In this document: positions 11,535-24,960 of the stretch, piece after piece | How positions within the stretch are numbered: the first letter of the stretch is position 1 | Layout: every line of letters starts with the position of its first letter | Source of the DNA: Nymphaea colorata | Lineage: Eukaryota; Streptophyta; Magnoliopsida; Nymphaeales; Nymphaeaceae | DNA length: 64,000 nt | Direction of reading: 5' to 3' | Assembly: GCF_008831285.2 (NCBI RefSeq) | Contig: NC_045144.1 | Span: 6,560,176-6,624,175 of the forward strand | The notes under the pieces: model-generated | What the model was told of the DNA's origin: nothing | Databases searched by the model: none | The model's input: the letters and a program-made list of their open reading frames with translations, nothing else | Translations under genes and position numbers: made by a program

Positions 11535-14118
11535 ATGCAAGCAGTCTTGCTCTGCGAAAGAAAGGTGCTCTCTCCCTTCTTGCTCTCGATCTCCACCATT
11601 CTTGCTGCGAGATTCGGCGTAGCTACTCACTATTGCGGCAGCTCCGAGGATGCCACGGACGTGGGTTGTGCCGAAACACAAACTATCGACACTGCTGGGT
11701 GCCTATCTTACAGAATTGAGAAGCTTCAGAGGCACGAACCGGTGCTTTCTGCATTCAAAGGATGGATGGGCGATGGCTTCCCCGTCCATAGAGGCGACAT
11801 TTTTCATGCCATCAACCGGCTGAGGAAGCTAAAGATGAACAAACGCGCTCTCGAGGTGATTTCTGGACTACCAACGTTGCGCTTTCTGGTGTCCCCTTTC
11901 TTTCCAGTGCTATAAACATTTTATTAGGCGTAAACGAGTTTTCCTCTGAATCAGTGAAAACTTTCGTAGTGTTTTGTTTCCTGATCCGGTGATGCTAGTG
12001 TTTTCAAGGGCTTTTGGGGTAATCTGTGAGGAGATGCCTATTGGATTTTAGAAGCTTGGTTTTTGTATAGTTAATTTCATTAGTGCATACTTGAAACGTG
12101 AATGGCGGTTTTTGATCAAGCTGCGCAAAAAGGCAATGGCGTACGAGGAATTGCTGAAACGTTTTTAGCTACAGATGTAAAACCAATGAGAGGACATGAA
12201 AACGATTCGAGAAAGACGGTTGAACTAAGTTACTGATGAGCATAAGGAAAGGTGTCTCAGCATACAGAGCTAGCTAATTAGTGTTCAAATGCTTTACTAA
12301 CGGCTTAGAAATTACGTCCGGTGGTCAGTTTTAAAAGGATTTCCATTTTTTATTGGAAAAGTCTCGTCTGCTTGGTAAAATCAGTGGAGCACCTTCCAAC
12401 CCACCTTGTGGACATTGGGAAGGATTTGCCTGCTTTCTGGGGTTCGAGTTGAACAACTGCTGGAAACCATAACCAATTGACGAGGCCCAAGCCAGTAGCT
12501 GGTAGAAAAAAAGATGCTAAATTGGAAAAAACAGGTGGGGCATTCGTTGGTGCAAATGCCTATGAATTTTCTCCAAAACCTGGTGTTTTGAGACTAGGAT
12601 GGTACATTGAGATGTACTAGTTTTGTTACAAGTTTGATTTCGATAGTCCCCTCCTTCTCCATTTGCTTTTTCCTCCGATGATTGAAATTCGTAAGAGTTT
12701 TTCCCCTTTTCTTTTCTGATATATATGAGGGATTTGGTTACTTAGCTTTAGACTTGAGTAATTCGATGATTTGAATTCAGAATAAAAATCCCATTATCAC
12801 ATGTTATTCAAGCGTTCAAGGAACACTAATGAACTACAAAAACTTAAGCACTTTCCTTTCGTTGCAGGTTATGGAGTGGATTGTGAGAGAGAAACCATAT
12901 AAACTGAATGAACTGGATTATTCATATCTACTGGAATTCACCTCAAAACTTCATGGCATAGAGCAAGGGGAGAAACTCTTTACTCGTGTTCCTGTTGAGT
13001 TCCAAAATACTTTGTTGTATAATAACCTGGTACTGTCATGTCTTGATAAAAGTGCAATCCGGTTGGGAATGGATTACATGAAGAAAATGAGGGCCTTGAG
13101 TTTTCCAATCTCTCCTCTTGTTTACAACCGCTTGATAATTCTGCATTCTTCACCAGGTCGTAGGAAAACAATTCCAAAAATTATGGCTCAGATGAAAGCT
13201 GATGGTGTGATCGCAAGCTCTTCGACATACAATATTCTCCTAAAATTAGAAGCTAGTGAGCACAACATTGAAGGAGTCATGAAAGTTTTCAATGACATGA
13301 AGCAGGCAAATGTTGAGCCCAGTGAAGTTACTTACTGTATATTGGCTACTGCACATGCTGTTGCAAGATTGTATGCCGTCTGTGAGGCTTACATTGAAGC
13401 TGTGGAAGCATCCAAAACAGGTACTAACTGGTCCACATTTGATGTGCTGATGATATTGTATGGGTATGTGGGTAAGGAGAAGGAGATAGAAAGGACATGG
13501 AAGATTATTGAGAGCCATCAACATATTAGAACTAAAAGCTTTATACTCGCGATCGAAGCCTTTGGTAGGATTGGCCACATTAACAGGGCTGAAGAACTAT
13601 GGCTGGAAATGAAGACTAAGAAGGATTTGAAGTTCACAGAGCAGTTCAATGCAATGATATCGGTTTATACTAGATATGGCCTAGTGGACAAAGCATCTGA
13701 ACTATTTAAAGAGATGTTATCATCGAATTGCAAACCTAATGCAATAACATACCGTCATCTTGCCCTGGGTTGCCTCAGAAGTGGCCTAGTGGAGGAAGCA
13801 TTGAAGACTTTGGTTATGGCATGTGATCACAACTCAACTAAAGAGGTGAGTAGATCGACACCGTGGCTGGAAACCACTCTTTCAATAATTGAGGTTCTTG
13901 CTGCTACAGGCGATGTTGGGAATACTATGAAGTTGTTTAGGGAGTTGAAAGAAGCAAGGTACAGTAGGTATACCTTTGTACATAATACATTGCTGAGATC
14001 ATATGTGAAGGCAAAAACTTATGCTCCTGATTTTCTGCGAAAGATGATTTTGGGAGGGGCAAGGCCTGATGATGAGACCTATAGTCTTTTGAGACTTATG
14101 GAGCAGTTCAAAACATGA
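11535..14118 (+). CDS. P-class pentatricopeptide-repeat protein, two exons
   Basis: Exon 1 is 11535-11855 and exon 2 is 12868-14118, joined by a phase-0 GT-AG intron (donor gag|gtgatt, acceptor ttgcag|gtt). The product is 523 residues. The join restores the family's contiguous segment RALEVMEWIVREKPYKLNEL. Exon 1 starts with a hydrophobic, basic stretch (LLCERKVLSPFLLSISTI) compatible with an organelle-targeting peptide. Exon 2 has successive helical PPR units, including SSTYNILLKLEASEHN, EPSEVTYCILATAHA, and KPNAITYRHLALGCLRSGLV. No E, DYW or SMR domain follows, so it is P-class. Such proteins bind organellar RNA to affect stability, processing or translation; target and organelle are inferred only. 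It resembles the conserved plant lineage with SSPGRRKTIPKI. The start ATG is the first in the open frame. The frame is intact and probably functional. Confidence 0.88.
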
Positions 14119-15686
14119 ATCTGGCATAGCATAAAAACATAACATGGAAAAGATGAAACAACAAGAGGCAGAAAAGGGACTCAGTTTCAGAATATTGGGG
14201 GGTTCATTGCAGTCTGATGTGTTTCTACCCTTATAAGCTTCCACTACAAGCATAGATATTTGTTCTAAAGATGGACACCCTGGAAAAACGGGCAATTTCT
14301 ATGAGAGAAGGGCTTGAGGATATGTGTGATGGTTGACATTCAAATGAGTGGAAGATATCTGTCAAGTGAAGATGCTCAGGTTATGCTGCAGATATTTATG
14401 GAATGCATCTCTCGAGTATGGGATGTTTCTTCCTTGCTTGCTTGTTGCAAGTCTTCCTTGTCCATTGAGATATTGGAGGATGATTTCAAAGTTCTGAAGA
14501 TGCTTCCAGATTTTATAGTTCTACAGACCTAAGTTAGAATAGATGTTGCCTCAATCTCATTCTCTATGTGAAGACTTTTCTATGCCACACTTTTTTTTAC
14601 TAATTACATTATCTGTCTATGTACCATAGTGGGCCACAAGAAATATAACTCATGGGATCAGTTGTCCTCCATATCTGACTACATGAGAAACTTCGGTCTT
14701 GGTTTCAGCTGTTCAAGTTATGCATAAAATTCGGGACTTTAGATCCAGCTCTTCCATAGTTGGTTGCTGTAGCAGCTCTGTTCATGGTTGGAGTCTTTCT
14801 TTTTTTGCTTTTGTGGTGGGTACCCAGCCTATGGACCAACTCAGTAAGGAGATGTGGTGTTTATGGCTCTCTTATTTGGTAGCTGTAACTGACGGACATG
14901 GGGATTTGTAGGGGTTATAATTAGCGGTTAATAGTTTCTGTCTGCAAACATTTTTCTAATTGTTTGGCAATTAAGTTGAAGATAAAAAGGTGGCAGGGAT
15001 CTGAGAAGACTGGAGATACTATTTTCAACTACCCACAGAGGTCGTTTACCTTTTCTTGAAAGAGAGGGAACGTCTGCTTAGATCAGAAATTTATTCCGTT
15101 TTTCCTATCATAGAGAAGCCCAACCTCCAAGGAAATCTCTAATGGTCCATGATCAGAAACTGAGCAATTCTGCTAATACCGAGATGGTTACCACCCAAGC
15201 ATGGTCGACTTCATTTGTTAGACCACGTATGTGGCTTCTGCTTGTGATTATAGTGCGTCTCATATTTGGTGCTCAAATACATTCTGGAAGCCTCGAACTA
15301 CAAACTGCAGCAATCAAACAAATACGATTCTTGGAATCCATGATGCTGAAAGATGGGATGATCTTAGGCATGTCATACCATAAGGTAGTTTTCCAATTGA
15401 AAGTTGGTAGTCAAGTTGTAAATGAAGGTTAGGATAGTATCTACTATCTACTGGACTTTGTTGAAGTTGGATCCTTACAGAAAGGAAGAACAGTCTTCGG
15501 TCTGCTTCCAATCCATTCAAATTTACTGCTCCACATTATAAGAATACCTCCTGCATACCCTTCTGTAGCCTTGTGCGGATTGCTTGCAATGCCACAAGGT
15601 TGGAATGGATGCTAATAAAAAGGATTGTTTTACTGTAACGCGGTAATCAAGTTTCTGATCTTTCAATGCTTAACCAAGTTCATTGT
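14119..15686 (+). other. Downstream region of the PPR gene, no gene recognised
   Basis: This probably begins with the 3'UTR of the PPR gene. Frames at 14314-14532, 14699-14911 and 15142-15432 are short, share no recognisable motif and have no splice-linked partners. I see no further gene. Confidence 0.45.
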
Positions 15687-15860
15687 CTACCCAGTGCAAA
15701 CATGTCCACTGCAGATAGAAAACAAAGAAACAGAAATTGTTAGATAATGTTTTACTTGTTTTACACTTGGACAAACTTGACGCATCAACTCCTTCAATGC
15801 CTCAAATCTTTTCAAAGAAGAAGACGAGGCTGCGCAGGCCAGAGAAGGCGAAGGCTCCAT
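15687..15860 (-). CDS. Orphan exon-like ORF, MEPSPS-type N-terminus
   Basis: On the minus strand, ATG at 15860 opens a 57-codon frame. It starts with a Ser/Ala-rich stretch and then an amphipathic, helix-prone block (SLKRFEALKELMRQVCPSVKQ). Immediately after this, gtaaaac offers a possible donor, beyond which the composition turns random. This looks like the first coding exon of a gene whose other exons are missing or unrecognised, or a captured gene fragment. No partner exon was found in the minus-strand downstream DNA. Family not recognised. Confidence 0.3.
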   Translation of the reverse strand: MEPSPSLACAASSSSLKRFEALKELMRQVCPSVKQVKHYLTISVSLFSICSGHVCTG

Positions 15861-18800
15861 TTCACACCACACCGGGGAACTGATGTTGACCACCACTGAT
15901 ATCAGTTCATAGTTTTTAAGCATCAAGAGAAAAAGGTTGACGTAAAATGGAGACTAAATTACTTGAATTGGTGCCATAGGGAAAATATATCTACATATAT
16001 ACCATCAAGATGGATAACTGTCTCTCCCTAAGCTAAACCTTACTATCTCTGTTTCTGTGAAACAATTGGTCACCCTATTACATTGCTACATTGCGGGGGT
16101 TACCACAGGAAAATTAAAAATTCTTTTTTGACTTTCTTCTATAGGGGCCTACCTGCACAACTTCAAGAAACATTAGGTGCCCATGTCCCCGGACCTTGTC
16201 AAGAATCCTTCTTACTTTTGTTGTTTTGTAAGAGCTGATCTGTTTTTACATTACAGCGCCTAAGGGAGAAGGATCCGTTGCAAACTGGAAATTGCTCTCT
16301 TTCCTCAAGGAGAAATATTGGGAACAATACAATTATCAATTGTACATTCAGGTCCTTTTTGCGATTACTTTCGATGAAGGTACTCTTTTTGTGTAATAAG
16401 ACCAAGAATGAATTTCAAACTAGTGTTGCAAAATTCGGTTTATGAGCTGGTGAACCGGCCCATTTCAACCAAATCAGCTGTCAATCAGCCAAAAAAATTC
16501 TTAAAAAAATGAAAAATTTCCAAAATAAATAAAATAAAAAAATTTAAAATATTTTTAAAAATAATTAAAGGTCGACATGTGGTTCATTCGTTCAATCCAT
16601 ATCTCAAGTGATCCACAAAGAGGGTGCAAATCCAGTATGTAATCTCTCTCTCTTTCCTTTTCAGGTACTCGCGGGATCTTGGCCATATCTTACGCTCATA
16701 TGCTTTACAACAAAATGGAACTGACAGATTTTGGCGCATACGGATACACATGAAGTAAATGAGATCAGGTCCATCAGGAATATATGAGCAGATCCAAAAC
16801 TTACTGCTACATGTCCTGTAAATCAAATGTCTTTTGATGCTACTCAAGTAGGTCCCCAAAAGGATGTCCCCAAGCGCAGAACCAGTCCTTATGTTTTGCC
16901 CACACAGTCAATATTTTACGAAAGGCCTTGCCATGTTCATGGTCATAGAGGACACAAAAGAATTGAGGGCTCTGATCCTGGACATAGAAAGTTTTGACTT
17001 CCACATTGCACTGTCTGAAAGCAATAAATTTTGTAGATGCCACCATTTTAATTTTATATCTACCACACTCCCGAAAATTTGTTTTTCTTTCAGTGTCACC
17101 CCACCTTAATTCTAGCCACTCTTTCAGCAAAAAATATTAGCACATCCAAACAGAAAAAGGATCTTGAAACAAAATGGTAGCTCTTAAGAACTCAACTTGT
17201 TCTACCTAAATAAAGGAAGTATGCAGGCTGTGAAACCAAAAGCATTTACTGGTAGCTTTCAATCTCTCACTTTTACTGAATTGAGACCTACAGACGTGAC
17301 TTCAAACAATATCTTTCTTTGCCTGATGATTTTACTGAATTGAGACCTACAGACTTGACTTCAAACAATATCTTTCTTTGCCTGATGATGATAGCCATCG
17401 AGGTTCTGGAAATATCCAACCTGCTAGCCAAAGAGGTGCGCGTCTCTGCAATAAAGGAGATTTCCTCCAATCACTCTGGAAATCTTCATTACATAGAATT
17501 CAATGCAATTTATATGTATGGAATACATATATCTTGATCAACATATGTGACACTTCGGGAGAGACATGAAAGCTGAAGAAAAAAGCAAATATAGTAACAA
17601 TAAACTAAGTGATTTCTTTTATGCTGCACGTTTACAAACTATGAACATATAGTGAGGTAAAGGAAGCTCATGCAGCAACTATCTAGAATGGCGAGTGATC
17701 GTCACAAAGAGGAGGTGCAAACAAGCGAAGACCTCAAAGAATTTTGCATTGGGTTACGTGTCCCAAATATGTGAATCAGTAATTTACAAGACCCAGAAAG
17801 GGAGCACTCAACCCTCAAATAGAAACTGGCCTTGATCTGCTTCAATAAACTGGTATAATTGGGCAACAAGAACAGACGAACAGAAAGAGAATAATAACAA
17901 TAGAAATGGAACATAAAGCATCACAGAGAAATCCAAAAAGAGCAGAAGATTTATCCTGTGATCACTTCTTTACATAACAAATTTGATGCATGTTAAGTGG
18001 GTCTAGTTTTTGGTTTGACCGGTTCTTGCAACCAGTCACCCTGAGTTTCTGCAGTTAGAAAAACTATGCAGACCTAGGAAGTGAACCCCCTAAAAAAGGT
18101 CTAAGTAATTCCTTGACAGAGCTGGTCATCCTGGTCAGCACGTAGGAAAGAAAGGAAAAAGGAAGAAAAAACAAGAGAAAAAAGGGGACGTTGGGTTTGA
18201 AACTCTCCTGTCTCAACCAACATATAAAAAAAAAAAATAAGAAGTGTGGTTTTAGGTTTAAAGTTTAAACATAGCAAGAAACACCAAGTTTATGCTGCCA
18301 TCTCCAAAACAAGCTCTAAAAGGAATCAAATTCACAGTGGTACAGACACACATCATACCATTAGTACATTTTTAATGATCCCATGCACCTCCCATGAAGC
18401 TCACATAGGTTATCAGAATTATACTTTTTCTTATCCATATTTTGTCATTAACCTTCACTTTATTCAACCTTGTGCCAAGGAACCCAATTACAGGAACCTC
18501 TGACAATAAGTAGGAATTTATTTCTCAAAGCAGGAAACACAAATAATACATTAGGAATCTCCATTCCCAGACAAAGTCTAATTCTTGACTCTCATGGCTC
18601 TAAGTGGCCACTGTTATTTCTTCTTTCCAATTTTGGTTGTTAAAAATTTTACTTATTTTTATCACTTTATTAGTATTTTACATGATTTCACACCACTTCC
18701 TAAATGGTGGTCCATGTCACTCCTTGCTTTCCACATTATCTAACATTTGGAACAACTCGTTTTCCAAATCCAATTACAGTCATTCTCATGTTTTCAAGTT

Positions 18801-20452
18801 GCAGTCTAGCTATCAAACTCACACACACAAGCTAGGAGCATCTGGTGCAGAGAGTTCTGTATGATCCTCAATATACTCAGAGTACGGGGGATTCCTCACT
18901 GCCAGCTTCTATCGCATACACACCCTAATGAGTATGGCCTTCAAGACTTGATAATGTGCTGGCTATGTTCCCCGCTCACTTCTTGGACAGGGCAAGACAT
19001 CCTATCCAAATATACAAATAGCAAAAATTTTTGTGTCTGATCAAGTATATGCGCTTTTTGTGGTCCACTTACTGCAAGCCAGCATAATATCTTTTTTATA
19101 CTTGAAGACAGAAGACACCTTATTCTGGGGCACCTCAGGCTCATCATATATACAACTTTTATTAGACAATGAAGTCACTGAAGAAAATGACAAGTATTGC
19201 ATCTTACATGCTAATTAGCGTTATGATGAGGTTTCTATTTCCGTTGTTCTTCAGTGTTTTGCTACAAACGGAAATAGCCATTTTGCCTTGGTAGGTGACT
19301 CTGTTCCTTTGCAAAGTGAGAACCACATAGCATCAATATTAGATGCTAAACATAAATAGTAAATGCTACACCATGGTCACTGAATATGTAAAGGCATTTT
19401 CCTGATTTAATAATAAAAGGAGGTAAAGATGCAGCTGTACAAGCCTACAAGGGCAACACTATTACTCTTTATGGTGCCAAAAAAAAATACTCAGTTTATT
19501 AAGGAAATACACACACTATAAGTTGCCACTTAGAAGAGAAAGAATCAGCAGCGAGTTGCTTTGCACAGGCGCAATGCAAGGCAAAACTGGCAAATCAAAC
19601 CTAAGTGAAGCTTAGTTAGACATTTAGTTGGTGATGCTCGGTATTCTAGCTCCAAACTCAGGATAAGAGGAGCCTCTAGTCAGGGTATTTAGTCTTGTTC
19701 CACAGATATTCTTACTTGCTATAATGTGAATGCTTTTGTACACCAAGATAATCCAATAACATATCGTAAATAGTAATAAGAAGAGTCCACTTAGACTATC
19801 ATGTCATTAATCACATAAAGTAACAAGATGTGCTGTCATGGATCATCTGAAGGCATGGAAGCATGAAAGATCAGGCTTTCGTTTTTTGCTAGAATAGTAA
19901 CTTCAAAGGACATGCATCCTGAAAATAGATTGAATGAAGAAATGCGAAAGTTGTGAATGAAGAATCCTAAGATAATACAGGATGGTATATTATGAAATTC
20001 AGCAATCATATAATAAATTTTTGAACTACGTACAGAAGGACCTTACTCATATAATATTGTCTGGTTCCATAACTTGAATAGGATCTTGAAAAGTTTATAA
20101 GAAAATGACAACATGCTTTACTTCGTCCAATAGTTAAGACAGATGCAAATATTCTATCTCCAACAAAATGCTCATCACTGTGCAGAGGGAAAGAGACTAC
20201 CTTGCCTGTTCGAGCTGCCACGTGGGCTAATTGACTGTCTGGCTACAGATCAACTAAGAAAGAATGAAACTACTAAAGAAGAAACACCAAAGTGAACAAA
20301 CACCATAAGAAAAAACTAACTTGCCAAGCCTGATGGCGAAATTTAATAAATTTGTACGGAATTGAATCGACCAAGGAACAAGTTACATTTTCCAAAATGC
20401 AAAGCAGAAGTAACGCTTCATAATTTACAACGTAGTGCCAAGCATTTGCAAC
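15861..20452. other. Intergenic, no supported gene
   Basis: AT-rich DNA with many short frames in all directions. None shows domain motifs or consistent splice structure. It contains one 59-bp tandem duplication (17272-17389), listed separately. Confidence 0.5.
17272..17389. repeat. 59-bp tandem duplication
   Basis: Copies at 17272-17330 and 17331-17389 share tttactgaattgagacctac and ttgcctgatgat and differ at about one position. They lie in noncoding DNA between the PPR and presenilin genes. Confidence 0.88.
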
Positions 20453-21814
20453 CTAGAACAAGATTAGGTTGGAAGAACATTCAAATACAAAAGCTTCTAG
20501 CAAGAAACGTGTCAAGAAATAGAATGCTATTCCTAGCAATATGGATACAGGAAGAGCCGGTAATGCCTTCTTGTAGAAAGCTAAAAGAATCAGAGTGACA
20601 CCGAGGCCGGCCATGATAGCAAGGTAACAGGCATAAACAGTCATGAGGTCATACATCGCTGCCCGACCAACCAGTACACTGTAGAATACAAAATCTCCTA
20701 GACCCAACTTAATAGCCCCCGAAGAACCCAACCCAATGCCCTCATCCTCTCCTCCTGGCAAAGCATTCAAAGCTCGACTCTCCAAATCATTGGCGACTGT
20801 TTCTCGCCTAAGTTCATTACGAGGAGAGGAATTAACTGCAGAACCACCACCAGAAATTCGAGCATCTCCTATAACTATTCTCGTCTCCGGTCTCCTCTCC
20901 TCATCCGGTTCATTACTAGAAAGCAGACTCTGACTCAACTCCGAGGAATTCTCCGTAGCACCAACTGACAAGAAATCGGCAACTGTGGAACTTGACCCGT
21001 TATCGACATGTCCCCTCTGCTTCCACACTCTCCTGCGCTCCATCCTCTCTGCTCCAGGGGGGTGATCTTGATGATCCCCTCGAATAAACAACTCCGCTGA
21101 ACCCTCCCCATTAACCGGCCGAGCTTCATATACTAAGGCAGGAATGTCTTCATCCCTTGCAATTGCAAGCTCTACCAACAGCCTGAGAGGCCCAACAGGG
21201 AGCAAAACAGCAGCCAAGTCGTAGAGAGACATGGCTACCAACATCGCCCAGGTAGTCCATTCGGGCAACATAGTGAACCAGTAGGCCACCAACATTCCAA
21301 TAACAACCAGATAGCTCTGTGTGATGAAGATTGGCATCTTAAACATGAATACAGACATGACACCAACAACGGTGAAATTGAATAAGATGATACAGAAAGT
21401 GATGCAATCGATGGGGAAATTGAAATGCTCGATTAAGAGTATCAAAATTTCACCACCCAATAAGCCCAAAACCATAAAAGCGCAGAACCCCATGTAGAAT
21501 TTGAGGAGTTTGGTGCATCTGAAGTAGAAGAGGAGGACGAGGAGGAAGGTTGCGATGGTGACGACAAGAACAAAGGCCAGGGCGTTCAAGATGGCGCCTT
21601 TGATGGCGTCCCACAGGGATTCTGTGGTAGTCTCGTTGTAGACGAGGGTGGCAATGGACGACCATGACGATGAAGACGACGGCGGTGACGATGAATTCAG
21701 GACGGATACCAGGACCACGACGAGGAGCATACAGATCGAAACGGGGTAAACTATCCGGATAATTTCTTCGCCGAGGCCGTCCAGGACGCTCCTGGAAGAA
21801 GGGGAGACCTCCAT
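20453..21814 (-). CDS. Presenilin, catalytic subunit of gamma-secretase-type protease
   Basis: A single uninterrupted 453-residue frame, as expected for intronless plant presenilins. Presenilins are intramembrane aspartyl proteases working with nicastrin, APH-1 and PEN-2 in endomembranes. The N-terminal half has six hydrophobic helices. The first catalytic aspartate is D199 in SLYDLAAVLLPVGPLR and the second is D374 in KLGLGDFVFYS, the GxGD signature. The PALP motif is at residues 419-422 near the C-terminus. Between the catalytic helices lies a long, acidic, Ser-rich hydrophilic loop (about 222-365), the region of autocleavage in the family. All three hallmarks are intact, so the protein is probably active. 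The start at 21814 is the first ATG and is preceded by a GA-rich leader. Plant substrates are poorly known. Confidence 0.96.
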   Translation of the reverse strand: MEVSPSSRSVLDGLGEEIIRIVYPVSICMLLVVVLVSVLNSSSPPSSSSSWSSIATLVYNETTTESLWDAIKGAILNALAFVLVVTIATFLLVLLFYFRCTKLLKFYMGFCAFMVLGLLGGEILILLIEHFNFPIDCITFCIILFNFTVVGVMSVFMFKMPIFITQSYLVVIGMLVAYWFTMLPEWTTWAMLVAMSLYDLAAVLLPVGPLRLLVELAIARDEDIPALVYEARPVNGEGSAELFIRGDHQDHPPGAERMERRRVWKQRGHVDNGSSSTVADFLSVGATENSSELSQSLLSSNEPDEERRPETRIVIGDARISGGGSAVNSSPRNELRRETVANDLESRALNALPGGEDEGIGLGSSGAIKLGLGDFVFYSVLVGRAAMYDLMTVYACYLAIMAGLGVTLILLAFYKKALPALPVSILLGIAFYFLTRFLLEAFVFECSSNLILF

Positions 21815-21822
21815 GAAGAGCG

Positions 21823-21823
<1 letters not shown>

Positions 21824-21852
<29 letters not shown>
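21824..21852 (-). repeat. (GA)n tract in presenilin 5' leader
   Basis: A CT run on the plus strand reads as GA on the sense strand, ending about ten bases before the presenilin start codon. A shorter run sits at 21914-21929. GA-rich leaders are common in plant genes and can bind GAGA-type factors; a regulatory role here is inference. Confidence 0.8.
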
Positions 21853-21853
<1 letters not shown>

Positions 21854-24775
21854 GCTTGACCTGTGACTGGGAGCTGGGAACCGTAGCTAGATGACCCGAT
21901 TTGGTGTCTGACCCTCTCTCTCTCTCTGTTAGGTGACTTGGGATTCGACTTTGTCTGAACAACGAAAGTTTTTATTGCCATTGTGCAATCATTTTTTGAT
22001 CTACCATAGTCCATATTTCTCAATGCAATAATAGATTTTTTTGTCAAGAAAATATCAAGTATGTGGAATATCTGAACTTGACAGAGTTACCAACATCTAG
22101 TGAAAATCGAATTGATCTTTCAAAGGCTGCAGCAGATTCACTTGGATTTCGTTAACTGCCGGTTTGTCTGTATGTGAATTTCTCATTCTCCTGCTCGTAT
22201 TCAGAATATTCTCTTCCCTTCTCTTACTCATGTTCATATATAGATATTAATTAGATTATGGCGACTGAAGCATGATTATCAAGCATGCAAACTGTCATCT
22301 TTTAACAAATCCGTCCCCCCATCCATGCGTTTACCACTATAAATGTAGTTTGAAACCATGCTTTCATGATAGAAGGAAGAACCATCAATTCTGCAGATTA
22401 AGATTTTAGGCTGTTGGTTTTCGAATCCTTTAAAGTACACAAATATACATTAAACTGGGACCATCTAAGTATTCTTTTCTATAAAATAACACCATAAGAT
22501 CACATCTTCATGGTTGCTTTTGCAAAAACAACAACTGTAGTAATAATAAATTACTGGAAATATCAGTTGACATGTCTACCCTTTAATACAGTGAGGACTG
22601 GTCAGTGAAGAACAAACATTTTGTGAGGATTAGGTGGAGTTGCCTCAACACCAGGGAGGAAAATCAGGTGGAGGTGGACCGGATCTTGTTTTCAAGGTGA
22701 ACCATTCAGAAAGATGTACATGGAAATGGCACTGAAGACAAAAGAAGAGCACTAAAAAATCCTTTGAAGACATAGAACATTAGGACTAGTTGGTCTGACA
22801 TTTGAGAAAACTACTAAAAGAAGCCTGAAGTTTGAGCAAATAACAAAAGATGAGTCAACTTTTAAAAGTTAATAAAAAGGTGCTCGAAAAACAGGCCTTT
22901 TTATTATATATATATGAAAATGATAAAAAGTATCCATTCTAAAGGAAAAAATATATTTTTGCCGGCCAAAAGAGGAGTGGTCCTTTGTAAGAGGTATTTT
23001 TTTGTCTGGCTGTATCAAAAATTATTATTATTTTTTTGTCAATGGACCTTTCCTTGAGAATTTATCTAAAAATTTGAGTGCTTATTTGTTAACTTTTGAT
23101 GGTCGAGAGGTAACTAGTTGCTTAAAAGTTAAGCTTTTTTTGGGGCAATTTGTTTAACATTTAGATAAGATACCTTTTTTTGTTCAAATATTACTAAGAA
23201 TATTAAAACTCTGATGGGATTTCGATGACACTAAAACAAAAAAGTTTTATAATTTTTTTTTTTTTTTTTGAAAAAGTTGGTTCTTGAATCAGTTTTTTAA
23301 AACCAGTTTGTATGTTTGGGTTATGAGACCAAAACATATTTTGTGTTAGTAACGTGGGGGTGTCAAGTTATTCACTGCCTTTTCAAAAGCAAGCAGCTTT
23401 TGCCAAAAGTGGATTTTGGCAAAACTCGCTTTTGGTGCTATTCAAACACCCTTGATATGATGTTTTATAAGAAAAATTTATTTTTTTACCTTTAAAAATT
23501 GGTTATATGCGCATATTGGTGCACTTTTTTTGTGTGCCAGCATGTTTAATAACTAGAATGCCTCCATTGATAGAAAAAAAAAAAAGAATTTTTATAGGAG
23601 CCAAAAAAAAACCAATAAAGTCAAAAGACTGAAAAAGACATTTTTTTTTCATAATTTTCAAAATACCTTGGCGTATATGTTTTTTTTGTGTGCATTTGGA
23701 TGCACGTAACTCACCTTTTCTTCGGAGATTTATGCATATGATTAACTAACATAAGAAGTTAGACCCAGGCCAATTTATTTCTCAACTTGATACAAAAAGA
23801 AAACTCATGGCTTATATGCTCACATATTTACCATAGGGCTTCCAAATAGCACATAAATATGGACTGCAGATGGGTAAATTCGCCCTATTGCATGCCCATT
23901 TTTATGACACCAAGAATTGATATGGACACATAAATATATAAAAAAAATATGAGTTCCAACATTATAAAAACGTCATCTAATAAAATGAGGATTTTAAGAT
24001 CACAGGCTTCGCTTTCTGGGCTCCCACAAAAAATTGTTTCAAACATTGGATTTTCATCATTTTTACATGTTTTTTTTTACTTTTTGAAATCATACATTCA
24101 TCTGCTGACATAAATTTTTGAAGAAATGCATAAAATTACAATATGGTTTGGTAGTGAGTGTGTGCTAAAACCCACTGGCTACTACTCACTAATATGCTAA
24201 TTCCAATTTTTGTTACTTGATTTGTAAAAGATGCACGTAAGCGTAAGCAAGTTAAACCAGCCTGCGCTTGGGTTGAGTGAGCCCTACTCCTTTGCTAAAC
24301 ATGTCTCATTTGAGGTTGACTTGCTTATTTTGCAAGCCAAGATTAGGAGAGAAGAGTTCATAACAACTCTTTGTGCACCTTATCTAGATACATACAATAT
24401 AATATATTTTCCTATATATATATATATATACACACACACACCCCAACTATTTAGATAACTCAAGGTAACTCTTTTCATCATTCCTACTAAATGATTAGCA
24501 ATGAGCATTGATAAGAGGCATTTGAGTTGTCAAACTATATATATATAATGTCAGAGGTTGTCAGCTAAAATTTAAATTGATCCTTAATAAATAGTAAAAC
24601 ATTATTGATGTATAGTTTACAATGCAACAATGGTTTATGGCAGTTTTAGCGATTGTTTACTGTCATTTAAATGATAAATTTTAAAATGTTAGCAATCTAA
24701 CAAGTATCCTGCATTTGTAAGCATTGATTTACTCCCTGGGTCATGACCAAAATAGGTTTAAAGAGGGTCCCGAAG

Positions 24776-24960
24776 GCGGAGCCAGGGCCTAGCAGGAGCC
24801 ATGACACCCATCCAACTTAAAAAAAACATATATGTAATTTAAAAATTTTGTATATGGTTTATACAAAAATTTTGAAACATTATATTTCGACTTCTGTTGA
24901 CATTTTGAAACTATGGGTTGAACCCCTAAGGAAAAAAATCCTAACTTCGCCCTTTGATGA
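24776..24960. repeat. Dispersed 'ggcggagccagg' repeat copy
   Basis: The copy runs from ggcggagccagggcc to ctaacttcgcccttt. Its internal order (AT-rich core, ttgaaac, aacccctaag) matches that of the copy at 26484-26656. The ends suggest short imperfect inverted termini. It is probably a short nonautonomous element or retroelement fragment. Confidence 0.5.

Noticed and set aside
15142-15432. 96-residue plus-strand frame
   Set aside because: No motif and no conserved context; a probable chance frame in the region downstream of the PPR gene.
21450-22047. Arg/Glu-rich minus-strand frames of 98 and 170 residues overlapping presenilin
   Set aside because: They arise from the GA tract in the leader and from shifted frames of the presenilin coding sequence.
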